This document shows, piece by piece, positions 1-10,353 of a stretch of 64,000 nucleotides of DNA. The notes below the pieces were generated by a model. The model ran no database searches, had not been told where the DNA came from, and worked only from the letters and a program-made list of their open reading frames with translations. The translations under genes and the position numbers were made by a program. The stretch is from contig NC_049987.1 of the NCBI RefSeq assembly GCF_000003815.2, positions 10,058,452 through 10,122,451 on the forward strand, read 5' to 3'. This DNA is from Branchiostoma floridae (taxonomy: Eukaryota > Chordata > Leptocardii > Amphioxiformes > Branchiostomatidae). How positions within the stretch are numbered: position 1 is the first letter of the stretch; every line of letters begins with the position of its first letter.

Positions 1-59
1 TTGAGATCGCTAGCTTTATTTCGTTCCTCTGTATCGGCAAGTCTAAGTCATTGTTTACT

Positions 60-915
60 ATCGCGTCTTCTAGCTCTAATAATTAGTCTGTGACCAGAAC
101 CTCTGGTCGACAGACTTTTGGTTTTGTCACGTTTACGCGCGTTCGCAGCTGTATCTATATGTTCTCGCTGTCTGAATCCTATGTGGTTTGGTAGGTCCTC
201 TGTACTGAGGTTGACGATGATGCACGTGATTGTTTTTTTACGGCAGGTGGTTTTATTATGGATGTTATAAAAATAGCACCCCTACAAAATGTTCGTCTTC
301 CGATGTATTGGTCCAGATCCTCTGCATGTGGGTCATGATGTAATCGGATATTGTCAAGCAGATGAATGATTTTATCTGATCGTCAAAGTTATTCGCGTTC
401 GCATCTGTATTTTCATGTTCCCGTTGTCGCATACGTACGTTGTTTGGCAGGTCCTCTGCACTGAGGTTGACGATGATGCACGTTTTTTTTTTTTTCGCGG
501 CTGCTGGTTTTATAATGGATGTATAAAAGATAGCACCCCTACAATTTCTTCGTCTTGTGGTGTTTTGGTCCAGGGCCGCTTTGTTTGAGCCTTGCCAAAA
601 TAAAATATAGCAAGCAGATGCGTGGTTTTATCTGATCGTCAAAGTAATTCCCGTTCGCATCTGTATTTGCATGTTCCCGTTGTCGCATACATACGTTGTT
701 TGGCAAGTCCTCTGCACTGAGGTTGACGATGATGCACTTTCTGTTCACGACTGCTGGTTTTATTTAGCCTGAGTATCATCCGTATTCTACCGGAGTGTAC
801 GGAGCCCCGGTAGAAATAGGATGGTACCCAGGCTAGGTTTTATTATGGATGTATAAAAATATCACCACTACAATTTGTTCGTCTTACGGTGTTTTGGTCC
901 AGGGCCGCTTTGACA
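60..915. repeat. 256-bp tandem repeat array, about 3.3 copies
   Basis: The landmark TTGACGATGATGCAC recurs at 211, 467 and 723, giving an exact 256-bp spacing. Each unit also carries a CGTTCGCATCTGTAT-like block, a GGTTTTATWATGGATG block and a TTTTGGTCCAG block. Copies differ by scattered substitutions and by the length of a poly-T tract (487-496). The last copy is interrupted by a short element at 765-835. A smaller duplication follows at 910 and 969 (GACAGTTGTTCACCTT, 59 bp apart). No coding frame is conserved between units. Confidence 0.85.
765..835. mobile_element. 71-bp hairpin MITE with 9-bp target-site duplication
   Basis: The element begins TAGCCTGAGTATCATCC and ends GGATGGTACCCAGGCTA. 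Its two arms pair over about 30 bp, leaving only a small loop. It is flanked on both sides by GGTTTTATT (756-764 and 836-844), which occurs once in the uninterrupted neighbouring repeat units, so the empty site is known. A 9-bp duplication fits Mutator-like elements and an 8-bp reading would fit hAT, so the superfamily is uncertain. The element is far too small to encode anything and must have been mobilised in trans. Confidence 0.85.
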
Positions 916-1034
916 GTTGTTCACCTTTCTCGAAATATGTTGGATTATGATTTTACTATACACACAAGACAGTTGTTCACCTTGCTCGAAATATGTCAAC
1001 ATCTGTGACCAGCTGTGACCAGCTGTTCATGTTG

Positions 1035-1410
1035 TCAACCAATGACCAAGTTGGGTGTAGACATCTGTGTAATCTTGTCAGCGAGGAACCTGAATAACTC
1101 GGTTTGTTGTCACTCTCCCGCAGGAAGTTCCGCCAGTTTGAGGGTATTCTGCCCCTGTTTGTCACTCTACGTTTTGCTCGATGCCCACGCTTTAACCTGG
1201 TTTCACCCTTGAGACTTGATGGTTTATAGACATCAAACACAATGTCAGTTCTCTTGTACTTGGTGGAGTATGCTTGCACTATCGGTAGCACATCCAAGAT
1301 GGCATAGTCTTCGAAAGTCTTTGAGGTACGTGGCAGCAGGGTGTTCACCAGTGCTGACCCATCGATGATGATAGTATCAGCCTGCGGTTCCACATCAGGT
1401 ATTGTAGAGT
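1035..1410 (-). pseudogene. Frameshifted fragment of a repeated PIN-like domain protein
   Basis: The minus strand encodes IIIDGSALVN near the start (about codons 8-17), then FDVYKPSSLK (about 53-62), an RGHRAKRRVTNRG-like basic stretch and a PSNWRNFLR block. From memory of invertebrate proteomes, this pattern matches a family of PIN/FEN-like nuclease-fold proteins present in many copies in amphioxus, cnidarians and fish. The assignment is by motif only. The expected continuation TELFRFLADKI is present but in another frame, so there is a one-base frameshift near 1104, and that second frame stops at 1035-1037. The first aspartate of the fold (IIIDGSA) is kept. There is no good ATG; the frame opens on GTG at 1393. 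A dead, partial copy is the best reading. Confidence 0.65.
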
Positions 1411-1414
1411 AGTA

Positions 1415-2010
1415 TCACATGAGTATTTGTACTAAGTTTGGCGCTTGTATCACAATTAGAGTTGAACATTTAGCTTTCCCATAGTCAAGAACCTACTTTT
1501 GGACATTTCAAACGTCCGGAGTTGTTCCGCTTCACATTCGTCAGCGGCAAAAAACCGTTGCTGCAGTTCCAACGCAAGCTGCTAGGGAGACCAAACTTAC
1601 ATCACTTCGTCCTTACTCCAACAGCTTCCTACCACATAAAAATCATGACTGTAGCATGTCTAGAACAGGAGATACAAAGTCCGGAAGGTCTGCTGCAGTA
1701 CCAAAAAGCGCCCCCAAGGGCAATTCGGCAGCGGCAAAAAAATGCCGCTGTAGTTCCAACACAAGCCGCTAGGGAAACCAAACTTACGTCACTTCTTCCT
1801 TACCCTACCAGCTTTCTACCACATAAAAATCATGACTGTAGCATGTCTAGAACAGGAGATACAATGCCCGGAAGGTCTGCTGCAGTACCAAAACGCGCCG
1901 CTAGGGGGCGCCGAAAGTCAAATCAAGTGGCCCGCGTACTTTTTCAAAACAGTAAAGTCCAATGAGTATCTGTACCAAGTTTGGTGCTTGTATCACAAAG
2001 TGAAAGATTC
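1415..2010. repeat. Composite repeat with a 187-bp tandem duplication
   Basis: CAGCGGCAAAAA recurs at 1542 and 1729, and the blocks AAAATCATGACTGTAGCATG and CTGCTGCAGTACCAAAA recur at the same 187-bp spacing. The second unit ends in CGCCGCTAGGGGGCGCC near 1911. The array is bracketed by two copies of GAGTATYTGTACYAAGTTTG (1419 and 1964), which suggests the duplication arose inside a larger dispersed repeat. The frames at 1522-1965 and 1832-2023 run through this repeat and are not genes. Confidence 0.7.
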
Positions 2011-3042
2011 CTCCAAAATTTGATGTTATCTGCCCCACTACCAAGTGGATTGCAGACTGAAGCTTTAGTTACAAGTAAGCATTTTTCTCCCATGTTGCCG
2101 AGATACAGAAGGGTTTGATGACCTAGTTTTGATACATTCGTGTCCTGTGGCAAACTTTCCACTTTACATTCTAAGGTCCTACAGGTCAAATGTTACATAC
2201 CTGTCTTGGTGCCGGGTCAGTCTAGATCAGACAGGTCGTAACCTGATACGGAAGCATTTTGCACCCAGCGGCCGAAATAAGGCTCATCTGTCGGCTTCTA
2301 GACCTCAGGTTATGCATGCAGAACATGCTCACAAAAAAAGTTAAGTACTGTGAGATATAAAGTGTGCTCGTCTCTTTACGTATGCCTCCCACAGACTTTC
2401 AATGCGTTAAGCTATGCGCGGTGAAAAGTATGTCAAAACTACCCTGGGGCAAAGTATAGCAACGATTTGTGGTATAGGTATGCAGATCGGTAAACAGAGT
2501 AAAGGGTCGACTTGAGCGTGACATTTCGTTCTGATGCCAGCTTCCGAGGTCATCAAGCCCACCGACCTGTAATATGTGATATCATCACAATTGGTAATGT
2601 AACTATGGAATTCTTACAATGATCCATATGGATACCGCCTATGTTGAAGGTGCTTATATTTGGGATTTATCACACTCGAGCAGTGGGTGCTCATCTCCCA
2701 AATGTTGTTGCCGGGGTGACATGTGATGAAAATCTCAATAGGCTTGAATTATTTTGTTAGTAAGTTGATAACTAGTACTGTTATTACCAATAGGTCTCTT
2801 TTTGTGAAGAGTTATTAAGGGAATCATGCTAGCACATCTGTGAGTAAGAAATGGTAGGGTGCATTCGAACTCTTTCCAGTAGTACGGTTTGTTACATAAT
2901 GTTCTACGAATTTAACCATGTTTTATCATACTTAGGTAAGTCATTTGACTTGAAAATGTTGTAATACATTTGACGGCGATTACTGAGCGTACTTACACGG
3001 ACCAAAATTGGACTTTTTGTACCCTTTTTTTCATATTAATGG
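2011..3042. other. Intergenic, nothing recognised
   Basis: No frame with family motifs, no splice-flanked open frame and no inverted-repeat element was seen. The short frames at 1944-2344 overlap on both strands and look like chance. Confidence 0.5.
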
Positions 3043-3345
3043 GAACGCGTGCAGAAGAGGGCTCTGAGAATTATACTCGGACGGGAGTACGTCACTTACG
3101 ACAGTGCACTGAGCACTTCGGGTCTTTGTCGACTGGACTGTAGAAGGGACAATCTATGCCTACGGTTTGCACGAACTCTTGTCAACTCTGAAAGATTCAG
3201 TTATTGGCTTCCATCTAGACGAGGGGATACCCATGATTGGTCTCTAAGAAACAAAGACAAACTCTCTCACTTCCGGTGTAGAACTTCTCGTTTCGCTAAT
3301 AGCACATTACCGTACTGTGTAAAGCTCCTGAACCAAGACGGGTAA
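3043..3345 (+). pseudogene. C-terminal tail of a CR1/jockey-like reverse transcriptase
   Basis: The frame reads ERVQKRALRIILG at its start, then SALSTSGLCRLDCRR, SERFSYWLPSRRGD and CRTSRFANSTLPYCVKLLN, and ends at a stop. This is the standard C-terminus after the thumb of ORF2 in non-LTR retrotransposons. It parallels the better copy at 12392-13054 motif for motif (ERIQKRACKIILG, LRSEFRDWLPPSR, CRTDRYKNSPIPYLVNLLN). Upstream of 3043 the similarity stops abruptly in a T-rich stretch, so the copy is 5'-truncated and lacks the catalytic core. It cannot transpose itself. Confidence 0.8.
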
Positions 3346-3545
3346 TTTGTGAATAGTAGCGAATCTTTCTTTGTGTAGTAACTGACCAGTTATTGTAGAT
3401 AGTAGTTGTTATGTTGTCACTCGATCATTTTAAATGTGTTAACTTGAGTTAGAGGTTGAAATACTGACTGTGAAAAAACGACAATTCAGCCTTTTGTAAA
3501 TGTGCTGCAAATGTTTTTAATGTCAATGGCAATAATAAACCAGTT
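3043..3545 (+). mobile_element. 5'-truncated non-LTR retrotransposon remnant
   Basis: This comprises the reverse-transcriptase tail plus about 200 bp of AT-rich 3' untranslated sequence ending near AATGGCAATAATAAA (3525-3539), a plausible 3' terminus for this class. Target duplications were not identified. Confidence 0.65.
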
Positions 3546-4093
3546 CTCATAATTCAAGATATTAAAAGACAGCTGGATAGTACATAAAAGGTGAGAAAAG
3601 TTGTTCTTTATCTTTAAAATTTGCTGCACGAATCTTTGTCAAATCTTTGCCCGCTCATCGATCAGCACTCGCAGCGTAGTCACAACCTTCAGTTGGAAGA
3701 GGATGTTAACAGATGTCTCGTAACTAGCTTGAATGGTACTTTGCTGGTTGGTTGGCTACAGCAAATGGCGGGTGACGTCTAGTAGGCATCGGCACAGTTT
3801 TCTTCCCGTTCTATATATGTGCACTCCAAGCGGAGACCAGTTGTAAAATGACCCACCGGGTTATTGAAAAGCACTCGAAGCGGATGATGTGGGCGATGGT
3901 TTTAGTATTAGGTGCACATGTATCTTCAGGGGCAGTAACCATATCATCGGTCACAGGAAGAACATGATATTAGTATATCAATATCACTTTTTGCATCGCT
4001 AACCAAAGCAATATATCTAGAAATTTCAGCAACCTCTTGAGACACTCGTGGTACATGGTTTGAGTTGTCCACCAATGATGGGTGGGGATACGT
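3546..4093. other. Intergenic, no gene seen
   Basis: It contains a small local duplication of GCACTC-AAGCGGA (3824 and 3870) and otherwise nothing recognisable. Confidence 0.45.
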
Positions 4094-4204
4094 TATAAAA
4101 GTTGCCCTCCATTGATTTTAACTTAGTAGAAAGACATCAGTTAGACTAAGCTCGTTCGTTTTTGTACGAGACAATGAAGACCTGCAATGTATGACATGGA
4201 GGAG
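4094..4204 (+). promoter_or_regulatory. Possible TATA promoter with short first exon
   Basis: TATAAAAG lies at 4094-4101. A start site would fall near 4125-4132 (TAGAAAGACATCAG). A consensus donor, GAGGAG|GTAAGT, follows at 4204/4205. An ATG at 4188 would give a short coding start (MYDMEE) running in phase 0 into the donor. Spacing of TATA, start and donor is right, but each element is common by chance and no downstream exon was tied to it. Confidence 0.25.
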
Positions 4205-4208
4205 GTAA

Positions 4209-4275
4209 GTGTATCTGTATCAATATAGCCGACATAACCGTCCTTCGTCGTAACACACGTACACCAGCTGTAATG
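4209..4275. repeat. Dispersed repeat, copy 1 (TATCTG-ATATAGCC family)
   Basis: It shares TATCTGTATC, then ATATAGCCGRYATAACCG, then TTCGKCGTAACACAC with the longer copy at 4553-4800. It is partial and more diverged. Confidence 0.55.
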
Positions 4276-4552
4276 TGGCGTGTACATGTAATTTCTACAG
4301 TTACCAAATTGCCTATATTACCGACGTGATTATTCTCTTCAATTAGCTCTCATGGGCAGGAGAGGTGTTTTGTTCGACAGCTGTATTTTTTGCAGATTTA
4401 CAAAGTTTACACGCCATGTGATCTGTTAGATGAAGGAGGTTTGGTTAGATCAAAATGTTCACTCAAACGTTTTGCTTGAAAATGAGGCTTGTAGCTAGCT
4501 CTATGTGCTCGCGAATATTATGTTAAGTTTCATGTTCTTGAATTGAAGGTTG

Positions 4553-4800
4553 GTTCTGTATCTGTATCTGTATCTATATAGCCGGTATAACCGCCGTTCG
4601 GCGTAACACACCAGCTTTGCAGGCACGCGGCGCGGCAGCAGCTGGTTGTATTACACCGAACGTTGAACACATCAATCCTAGGTTGGTAACTCTGGTATTT
4701 AAAGGCATGACTGTTTCTTGTTCTTTTTTGAGCTGGTATTAGATACTTATCCGTTGGTACGTCCACCAGTTTATTGGTCATTTTGCTAGCAAACATTTCG
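4553..4800. repeat. Dispersed repeat, copy 2, with a GTATCT microsatellite start
   Basis: It opens with four GTATCT units and then carries ATATAGCCGGTATAACCG, the TTCGGCGTAACACACC block and a CAGGCACGCGGCGCGG block. The minus-strand 88-codon frame over it is repeat-derived (its end reads DTDTDTE from the microsatellite), so it is not called as a gene. Confidence 0.6.
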
Positions 4801-5378
4801 ACTCATGCATTATATATCGCTATTACACGTTGCATTTGCACCATAGGAACATATCACATAAACGTAATGAGTTCCGGAGTAATCTGATAGTCTCCAGTCT
4901 CGGCATGTTATTCTACGTCCGTTCTTGCTACCTGTGCGAGTGCGAATTCTACATGACTATCATCGTCCTGTCATTCGACAATATCCTTGTATGGTCATCA
5001 CATATACCTTTAACAGTAGACGACCCTGTTCAGTAAGTAATTGCCATATGTTATAATGATATTCACTTTATTATAAATAATTATACAGCATTCTAAATTC
5101 GATAACTATCGTTCCCTAGAATTTTGCCAATGCTGTCGACTAAAGCTTTTTTGAATAGGTCAGAATGGACTGGAATCTGCAAGCGTTGTATGTTGGTTCA
5201 ACAGCGTAGTGAATGCATCTGCTGGTTGCTTGCATCATAATATGACTTTTTTGCTACTGATTTGTCCATTTGTCACTGCATCTTGCAGTGACAATGATTT
5301 AATTTACTTAAACAAGATTCTGCTGAAAGGGTTATATATCATTTTATCAAAGACACATGGCTGGTGTATCAAAACGCC
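4801..5378. other. Intergenic, nothing recognised
   Basis: A 68-codon frame at 4830-5036 has no recognisable motif and no splice context. The rest is AT-rich without structure. Confidence 0.45.
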
Positions 5379-5381
5379 ATA

Positions 5382-5614
5382 AGGTGCACTCCCACCGCAC
5401 TTGTGTCAAGCCTGCGTCACTGCGGGGTTCGAAAGATACTCAACAAATTTCAGAAATAAAGAACGAATTTTCTTTCTTTTTGTGTATTTTGTCGTCTTCT
5501 AAGTCATACTGTTACGTATTACGCAATATCTAAATTATAAAATAACAAACAGTGACGCAGTGAACGAACCCCACAGTGACGCAAGCTTGACACAAGTGCG
5601 GTGAGAGCGCACCT
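5382..5614. mobile_element. 233-bp MITE with about 50-bp inverted termini
   Basis: The left end begins AGGTGCACTCCCACCGCAC and runs to about TGCGGGGTTCG. The right end is its near-perfect inverse, closing on GGTGAGAGCGCACCT, with about five mismatches in 50 bp. ATA flanks both ends (5379-5381, 5615-5617), a 3-bp duplication as in Harbinger-like elements. The AT-rich interior contains TGTGTATTTTGTCGTCTTC (5481-5499), a core also found in other MITEs of this window. It has no coding capacity. Confidence 0.85.
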
Positions 5615-5889
5615 ATACCATGGTTGGTGTATCAATGCATAAGGAACTGGCGTTCAATAAAACTAATGGGCCGAATACATTGTGAAGAATGCAAAATTTA
5701 GAAGCTGGATTCCTTTAGCATAATCAATACCAAAGAATCTATCATCAGAACTACTCCTGTCTCCTGTCTCCTGTCTGTATATCAGAGGGTAACACTTGGA
5801 AATGGATCGATACCCCTTCATGTTTAATATTCAGAGGGACTTAAGGCCCCGCAGGGACCACCGACGGATTGTAGCTCATTGTCTACACA

Positions 5890-6000
5890 ATGCCTGTGGG
5901 CAAATGATTATGCCAATCTAGGTGGGAAAATTCAATAAACCAATTTGTTCCAACAAGTTTCCCGTCAGTTCGAACAAATTTATCGTTTAATCAACCCAGT
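5890..6000. repeat. Dispersed repeat (AATAAACCAATTTGT family), copy 1
   Basis: The block TTCAATAAACCAATTTGT is followed by a near-inverse, ACAAATTTATCGTTTAATCA, giving a weak stem. Related copies lie at 14380-14530 and 43230-43325. The upstream GCCTGTGGGCAAATGATTATGCC is shared in altered form with the 14.4-kb copy. Confidence 0.6.
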
Positions 6001-6916
6001 TGGGGGCTTTCCTTGCTCGGGAGTTGTAAATCTACCTGCTACAAACGACCGGCTAATCTTTGCTTGCGTTCGTACTAAAGCGGCGTCCTAGTGTTTTCAA
6101 CTTTTAACTCAAGATATTTATAGGATTTGCCCTGAATGTAGCTATCGCCATTTATCACCTTATCAGTAAAAGGGATCACTGCTATCAGTTGTAACAGCAT
6201 CTCAATGACCCTTTTGTCAATATAGCTAGCAGCTCATTGATTTCCATTCTATGTCATTGCTGGAGACATAAAAGGCTTTACAGTTTGCAATGACAAATAC
6301 TATATAGTAGAAAGATATAGGAAACCATGTACCAGATTAAAGTATCTATCTCAGTCTACAATCTCTCAAAAACTTTAACAGAAATAATGCCCTTTCCATT
6401 GTATTATGTTACGAGAAATGCGGTGTAATTTTAGCGCATGATTTGGATGTTGACCACATGTCGAGAATATTACATGCCTCTGGTCATTTGTGTCACACAA
6501 ACTGTATCCAACACGTACCGAATTGTAATCAAAGCGTCTTCCATTACATGCAATCTTAAGAATGACGTCGACATGAACCAGGTAATCGTGAAGTAATATA
6601 TCGATTCTTTACGTTTCGAGAGCCATCATCTAGATGGAAAGACCCCCAAGTCATGTACATGTTACATAGTAGACTAGCTACCAATAACTCATTTGTTCGT
6701 TCATTAAAACTTTGTCGCTACAGGCTCTCCCTGTCAGAACTCCTTTCGACTTTTTTTGAGGCCGCAAACATACTTACTTAATCCCTGCATCTCTTCTAGC
6801 TCTAAAAGCACCAAGGAGGTTGTGACCCTGCTTCCGGTCTATAGATATAGAAGACATCTCAGATCGCGATGCGCTCGCACTGCGACCGAAATAGGATGTG
6901 TGTAACCTTGCATTTC
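6001..6916. other. Intergenic, nothing recognised
   Basis: AT-rich single-copy-looking sequence with no supported exon, RNA gene or element on either strand. Confidence 0.45.
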
Positions 6917-7328
6917 TTATACCCCCTTTCCACTAGGACGGCGCTCTCACCGCGCTCTCTCTGCGACCTGAAATTTAAAAGACCGCTCAACGAATTTTAT
7001 AGAAAAGAAACGAATCTTTTCACACTTTGTGTGTTTTGTTGTCTTCTCAGTCACACTTTTACGATTTGTATGATAAACCCAGTGTGAAAGCGAAGGTTAC
7101 ACATATCATATGTAGGTCGCAGTGAGAGCGCAGCGCGATCGCCGTCTAGTGGAAAGGGGGCCTTACTGGGTATATCATACAGCATGTAAAAGTGTGACTG
7201 AAAAGACAGCAAAACACACAAAGTGTACAAAAAATTCGTTTTATACAATTCTATACAATTCGTTGAGAATTCTATGTCGCAGAGAGAGAGCGCGGCGAGA
7301 GAGCCGTCCTAGTCGAAAGGGGGTATAA
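6917..7328. mobile_element. Fold-back compound MITE, two head-to-head copies
   Basis: The left end begins TATACCCCCTTTCCACTAGG (6918) and the far right end is its inverse, closing on CGTCCTAGTCGAAAGGGGG (7305-7323). The arms pair over about 160 bp (6917-7076 with 7165-7328), including ACTTTGTGTGTTTTGTTGTC at 7024. The central loop (7077-7164) holds a third terminus, GCCGTCTAGTGGAAAGGGGG, ending near 7160. The simplest reading is one full 244-bp MITE (6917-7160) followed by a partial inverted copy. Flanks are TTA/TATA-like, so the duplication is ambiguous. The small frames over it on both strands are not genes. Confidence 0.8.
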
Positions 7329-7507
7329 ACTGTATCCCTGATTGTGCGCATGGGGAACTGTGTAGCCAGACATATTGTCGTCGTCAGTCCCCCCACAAGA
7401 GCATTGCTATAATGGTCTAAACCCTAAGGGGAATGATTGGGTTATGATGGCTCAGACAAAACTACTCAACACAGGTCAGCAGTAATCTAAAACAAATCTA
7501 CCGGCGG

Positions 7508-7695
7508 TAATGCTCCATTTCCAAACCGGGGCCCGGCCCGGGCGGGAGGTTTCCGGAAACGAAAATCAAAGGCGTTTATAAGGGAATGGACACAAATTAT
7601 GCTGATGACTTATTTTCTTATGTTCTTCAGTTGTTCTTTTATGTATTATATTAGTTCCGAAAACGGCACGACCGGGTTTGGAAATGTGGCCTCGA
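7508..7695. mobile_element. Short MITE, ATTTCCAAACCGGG family, copy 1
   Basis: The left end carries CATTTCCAAACCGGGGCCC (7516-7534) and the right end carries the inverse ACCGGGTTTGGAAATG (7671-7686). The interior is about 130 bp, AT-rich, and has a GTTCCGAAAACGG / TTTCCGGAAACG inner pair. A sibling lies at 42032-42190. The target duplication is not clear. Confidence 0.65.
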
Positions 7696-10296
7696 TGTCA
7701 AAAATGCAACAATAGCACCATGAATACTGTTTTGGCAACCACAGTGTGTTTGGAGATAAGGTAGTGAACCCTTGAACACTTTGTTCGTTTAAATGGCACC
7801 ATAGGGGTTAGTCATTAGAGCCCAACCTTCTAAGTTTGGTCTTCGGGACCAGTCAACTGAGGTACGAGAGTGCGTAGGAAATGTAATGCCACTTTGGCTT
7901 TTGGGAACATTGCAAAGTTCAGTCTTACTACCATTTACGGCAAAGAGTGAAGTTGGTCCAAAGGGAAGTGACTACAGCTGCGACAAGTGTATCACGTTAT
8001 CTTTGCCATAGGATGAACGTGCATTACACATGTGTCTCGCATGGTGTCAACGGCGTCGCATGACAGTTACATCCAGTGCACCCCAGAGGAGATCTAGAAG
8101 AAAGGGCAACTGCTAGAATTGTAAGTCTTCTCACTGGTCTAGGTCTTGTAGGTATTTTCACTAATACTAATCTGTAGGAAAGAAAAAAAAAACTTTTGTA
8201 AATATATAATACCCTTTTCATCTACTTTCATTAACTAGTAGGACTATTTAATTACAATTCCGAGAAAATGATTAGTATGAGATATGCATTCTATCTAACA
8301 AACTGTCATCTAGTCATAACACAACAGTTGAAGCAAAACATAATTCCTTTTTCATGTGCAAAGTGACTTTGCATGAAGCTTTCGATTCCTTGCTCTCCGG
8401 TCACACCAAGGTCATGAACACTTACGCTCCCTGTGGTCCATAATGCGGGTATTTATTACGTCGCCCTTCGCGGTGGAGATGCAATCTATGAAGGTTCCGC
8501 CAGGTCACGTAATATCTTCACGACTTGTGCCTGTTATAGGCAGAGTTCATTTTGTTTCGTAAGTATGAGCATAATATGTATAACCTACTTTTGTAGCATC
8601 TGAGATTTTTGGTGACGCACTCAGAACGCTAGCCTAGTAGTTAAAGTATTATGTTCAGTTTTTCAGTTTTCAGTAGTTATAGTATTATGTTCAGTATTTC
8701 AGAAATTCCGTGGTGATTTTTGTAATGTCCTAGTTAACATATGTTCGTGCCCTGAAACATGCTCAGTATTAGACGGCTCTACTTAAAGGCAATACCCTCC
8801 ATACCGGAAGAGCCGGTCATATTTCGGTACCAAAAATTTAAAGAGTGTTGTTGGAATAAATGTAAAAGTTTAAAAACATATTTTCATCCGTTGTTAGGCT
8901 AACAGCTTATGTTTGCAGTAGCAAGTCATATTTTGGCAGCAGTAGCTAGAAAATGTTATTCAAGACATTAAATTTTAGAGGCTATTTGAAATATTGACAT
9001 AGGAAAGCATGATTTAAAATCGGTAGGGCCGAACATTATCTACTTTCAGAATAGACCTATAGGATTATATAGGATCATCACCTTAGCGTGATCCTTTTTC
9101 CACAGACATGACCTAAAAATCTTACACTATTTATCTGAATACTTAGAGACACGTTTGTAAATCATACTTGCTTCCAATGATGTTCTTTTCTCTTTACCAA
9201 GTTGTTTCTTTACTTAACCCGGGATTTCGGCAGTTTGTCGTTCTGTCGTATCGGGGGTTAGAGGTGAACGTGATGTGGGTCAAAGGTAAATTTCCTCTCC
9301 TAATATCCCATATAATATATTTTACTTCTGCCAACACGTTAGCAGGTTGTCAATGCCTTCTGCAGCAAAAAAGGAATTATAATCACCAGCTGCAGTAGGT
9401 GTGATCCCTGAAGCGTAGCGGCCATATAGACTACATGTTTACGTTGCTGCATTGTCTTGCTTTCTACCTCCAGGCGTTTAGCTATAGTATGTCAGTGTCT
9501 TTTTTGGCACTTTGTACCAAATTCAAGATAAATCACTCGTAAAACTAAAATAGCACAATGCCTTGAGAGAAGAGGGCATCAGTTTGCAGAAAGGGCCTCC
9601 AATTTTAGTTGAGGTAGATCCACAGTGGTTCATTGACACTGCCTTGTTGCACGCTCGTACCCAGCGCCGCGAAGAAGCCATAGGTTTAGATTGTGGGCTC
9701 AACCAATACACAAATAAAACTATATGGAATCCACATCTGTCATTTTGTTTTGTTTTGTGTTTGTCTCAATTACCTTAGCAAATCGTAAGTTGTGTGACTC
9801 TTGTGTGCGTCTCTATACAACGTGAGACTGTACCCTAGTTAGCTAGTATTTTCTACAGTTACCGAGGCGAAAACAAGACGAAAGTTTACTATTTCGGGGG
9901 TAAAATGTTGCCACAATGGTGATACGTTATATCAAAGGGAACTTTAAAATGTACCTAATTTGGTGGCGCTGCGAGGGTGTTAGATTACCCTTCTAGATTG
10001 CCGAGAGGGGAGTTATGTCACGGAAGGGAGTTCGCTACGGTAGCGCGTTTGGACACAACATTCACGTCCCCAGGATACTACCGCCCTCCCAGCATGCTTC
10101 GCGCAGAAAAATACGTTCTCTGTCCCAGGGCTGTCTTTGCGAACAAACCACTAGTAGCCCCCATGCGGCCAAAAAGTGAATTGCATAAAAGACTCGCACA
10201 CGCATATTCAGTGGAACAAGACAATTTATTACGACGCTGTGAAGGAGCGTGGCCTTGTTGGACATAACGATTGCGAATGTAAGATCTGTGTGTGTG
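7696..10296. other. Intergenic or intronic, no supported gene
   Basis: Several 60-96 codon frames exist (for example 9563-9778 and 9977-10267) but none has recognisable motifs, a splice setting or a clean start, and most overlap an open frame on the other strand. A 30-bp local duplication, TAGTTAAAGTATTATGTTCAG-like, lies at 8637-8700. Confidence 0.45.
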
Positions 10297-10353
10297 AGAT
10301 TGAGAGAGAGGGGGGGGGGGGAGAAAGAGAGAAAAAGGGAGAGATTGAGAGAT
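10297..10353. repeat. Purine-rich low-complexity tract
   Basis: An almost pure G/A run of about 57 bases on the plus strand, with a run of 12 G in the middle. The two overlapping minus-strand frames translate it as proline/serine-rich sequence and are artefacts. Confidence 0.85.
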
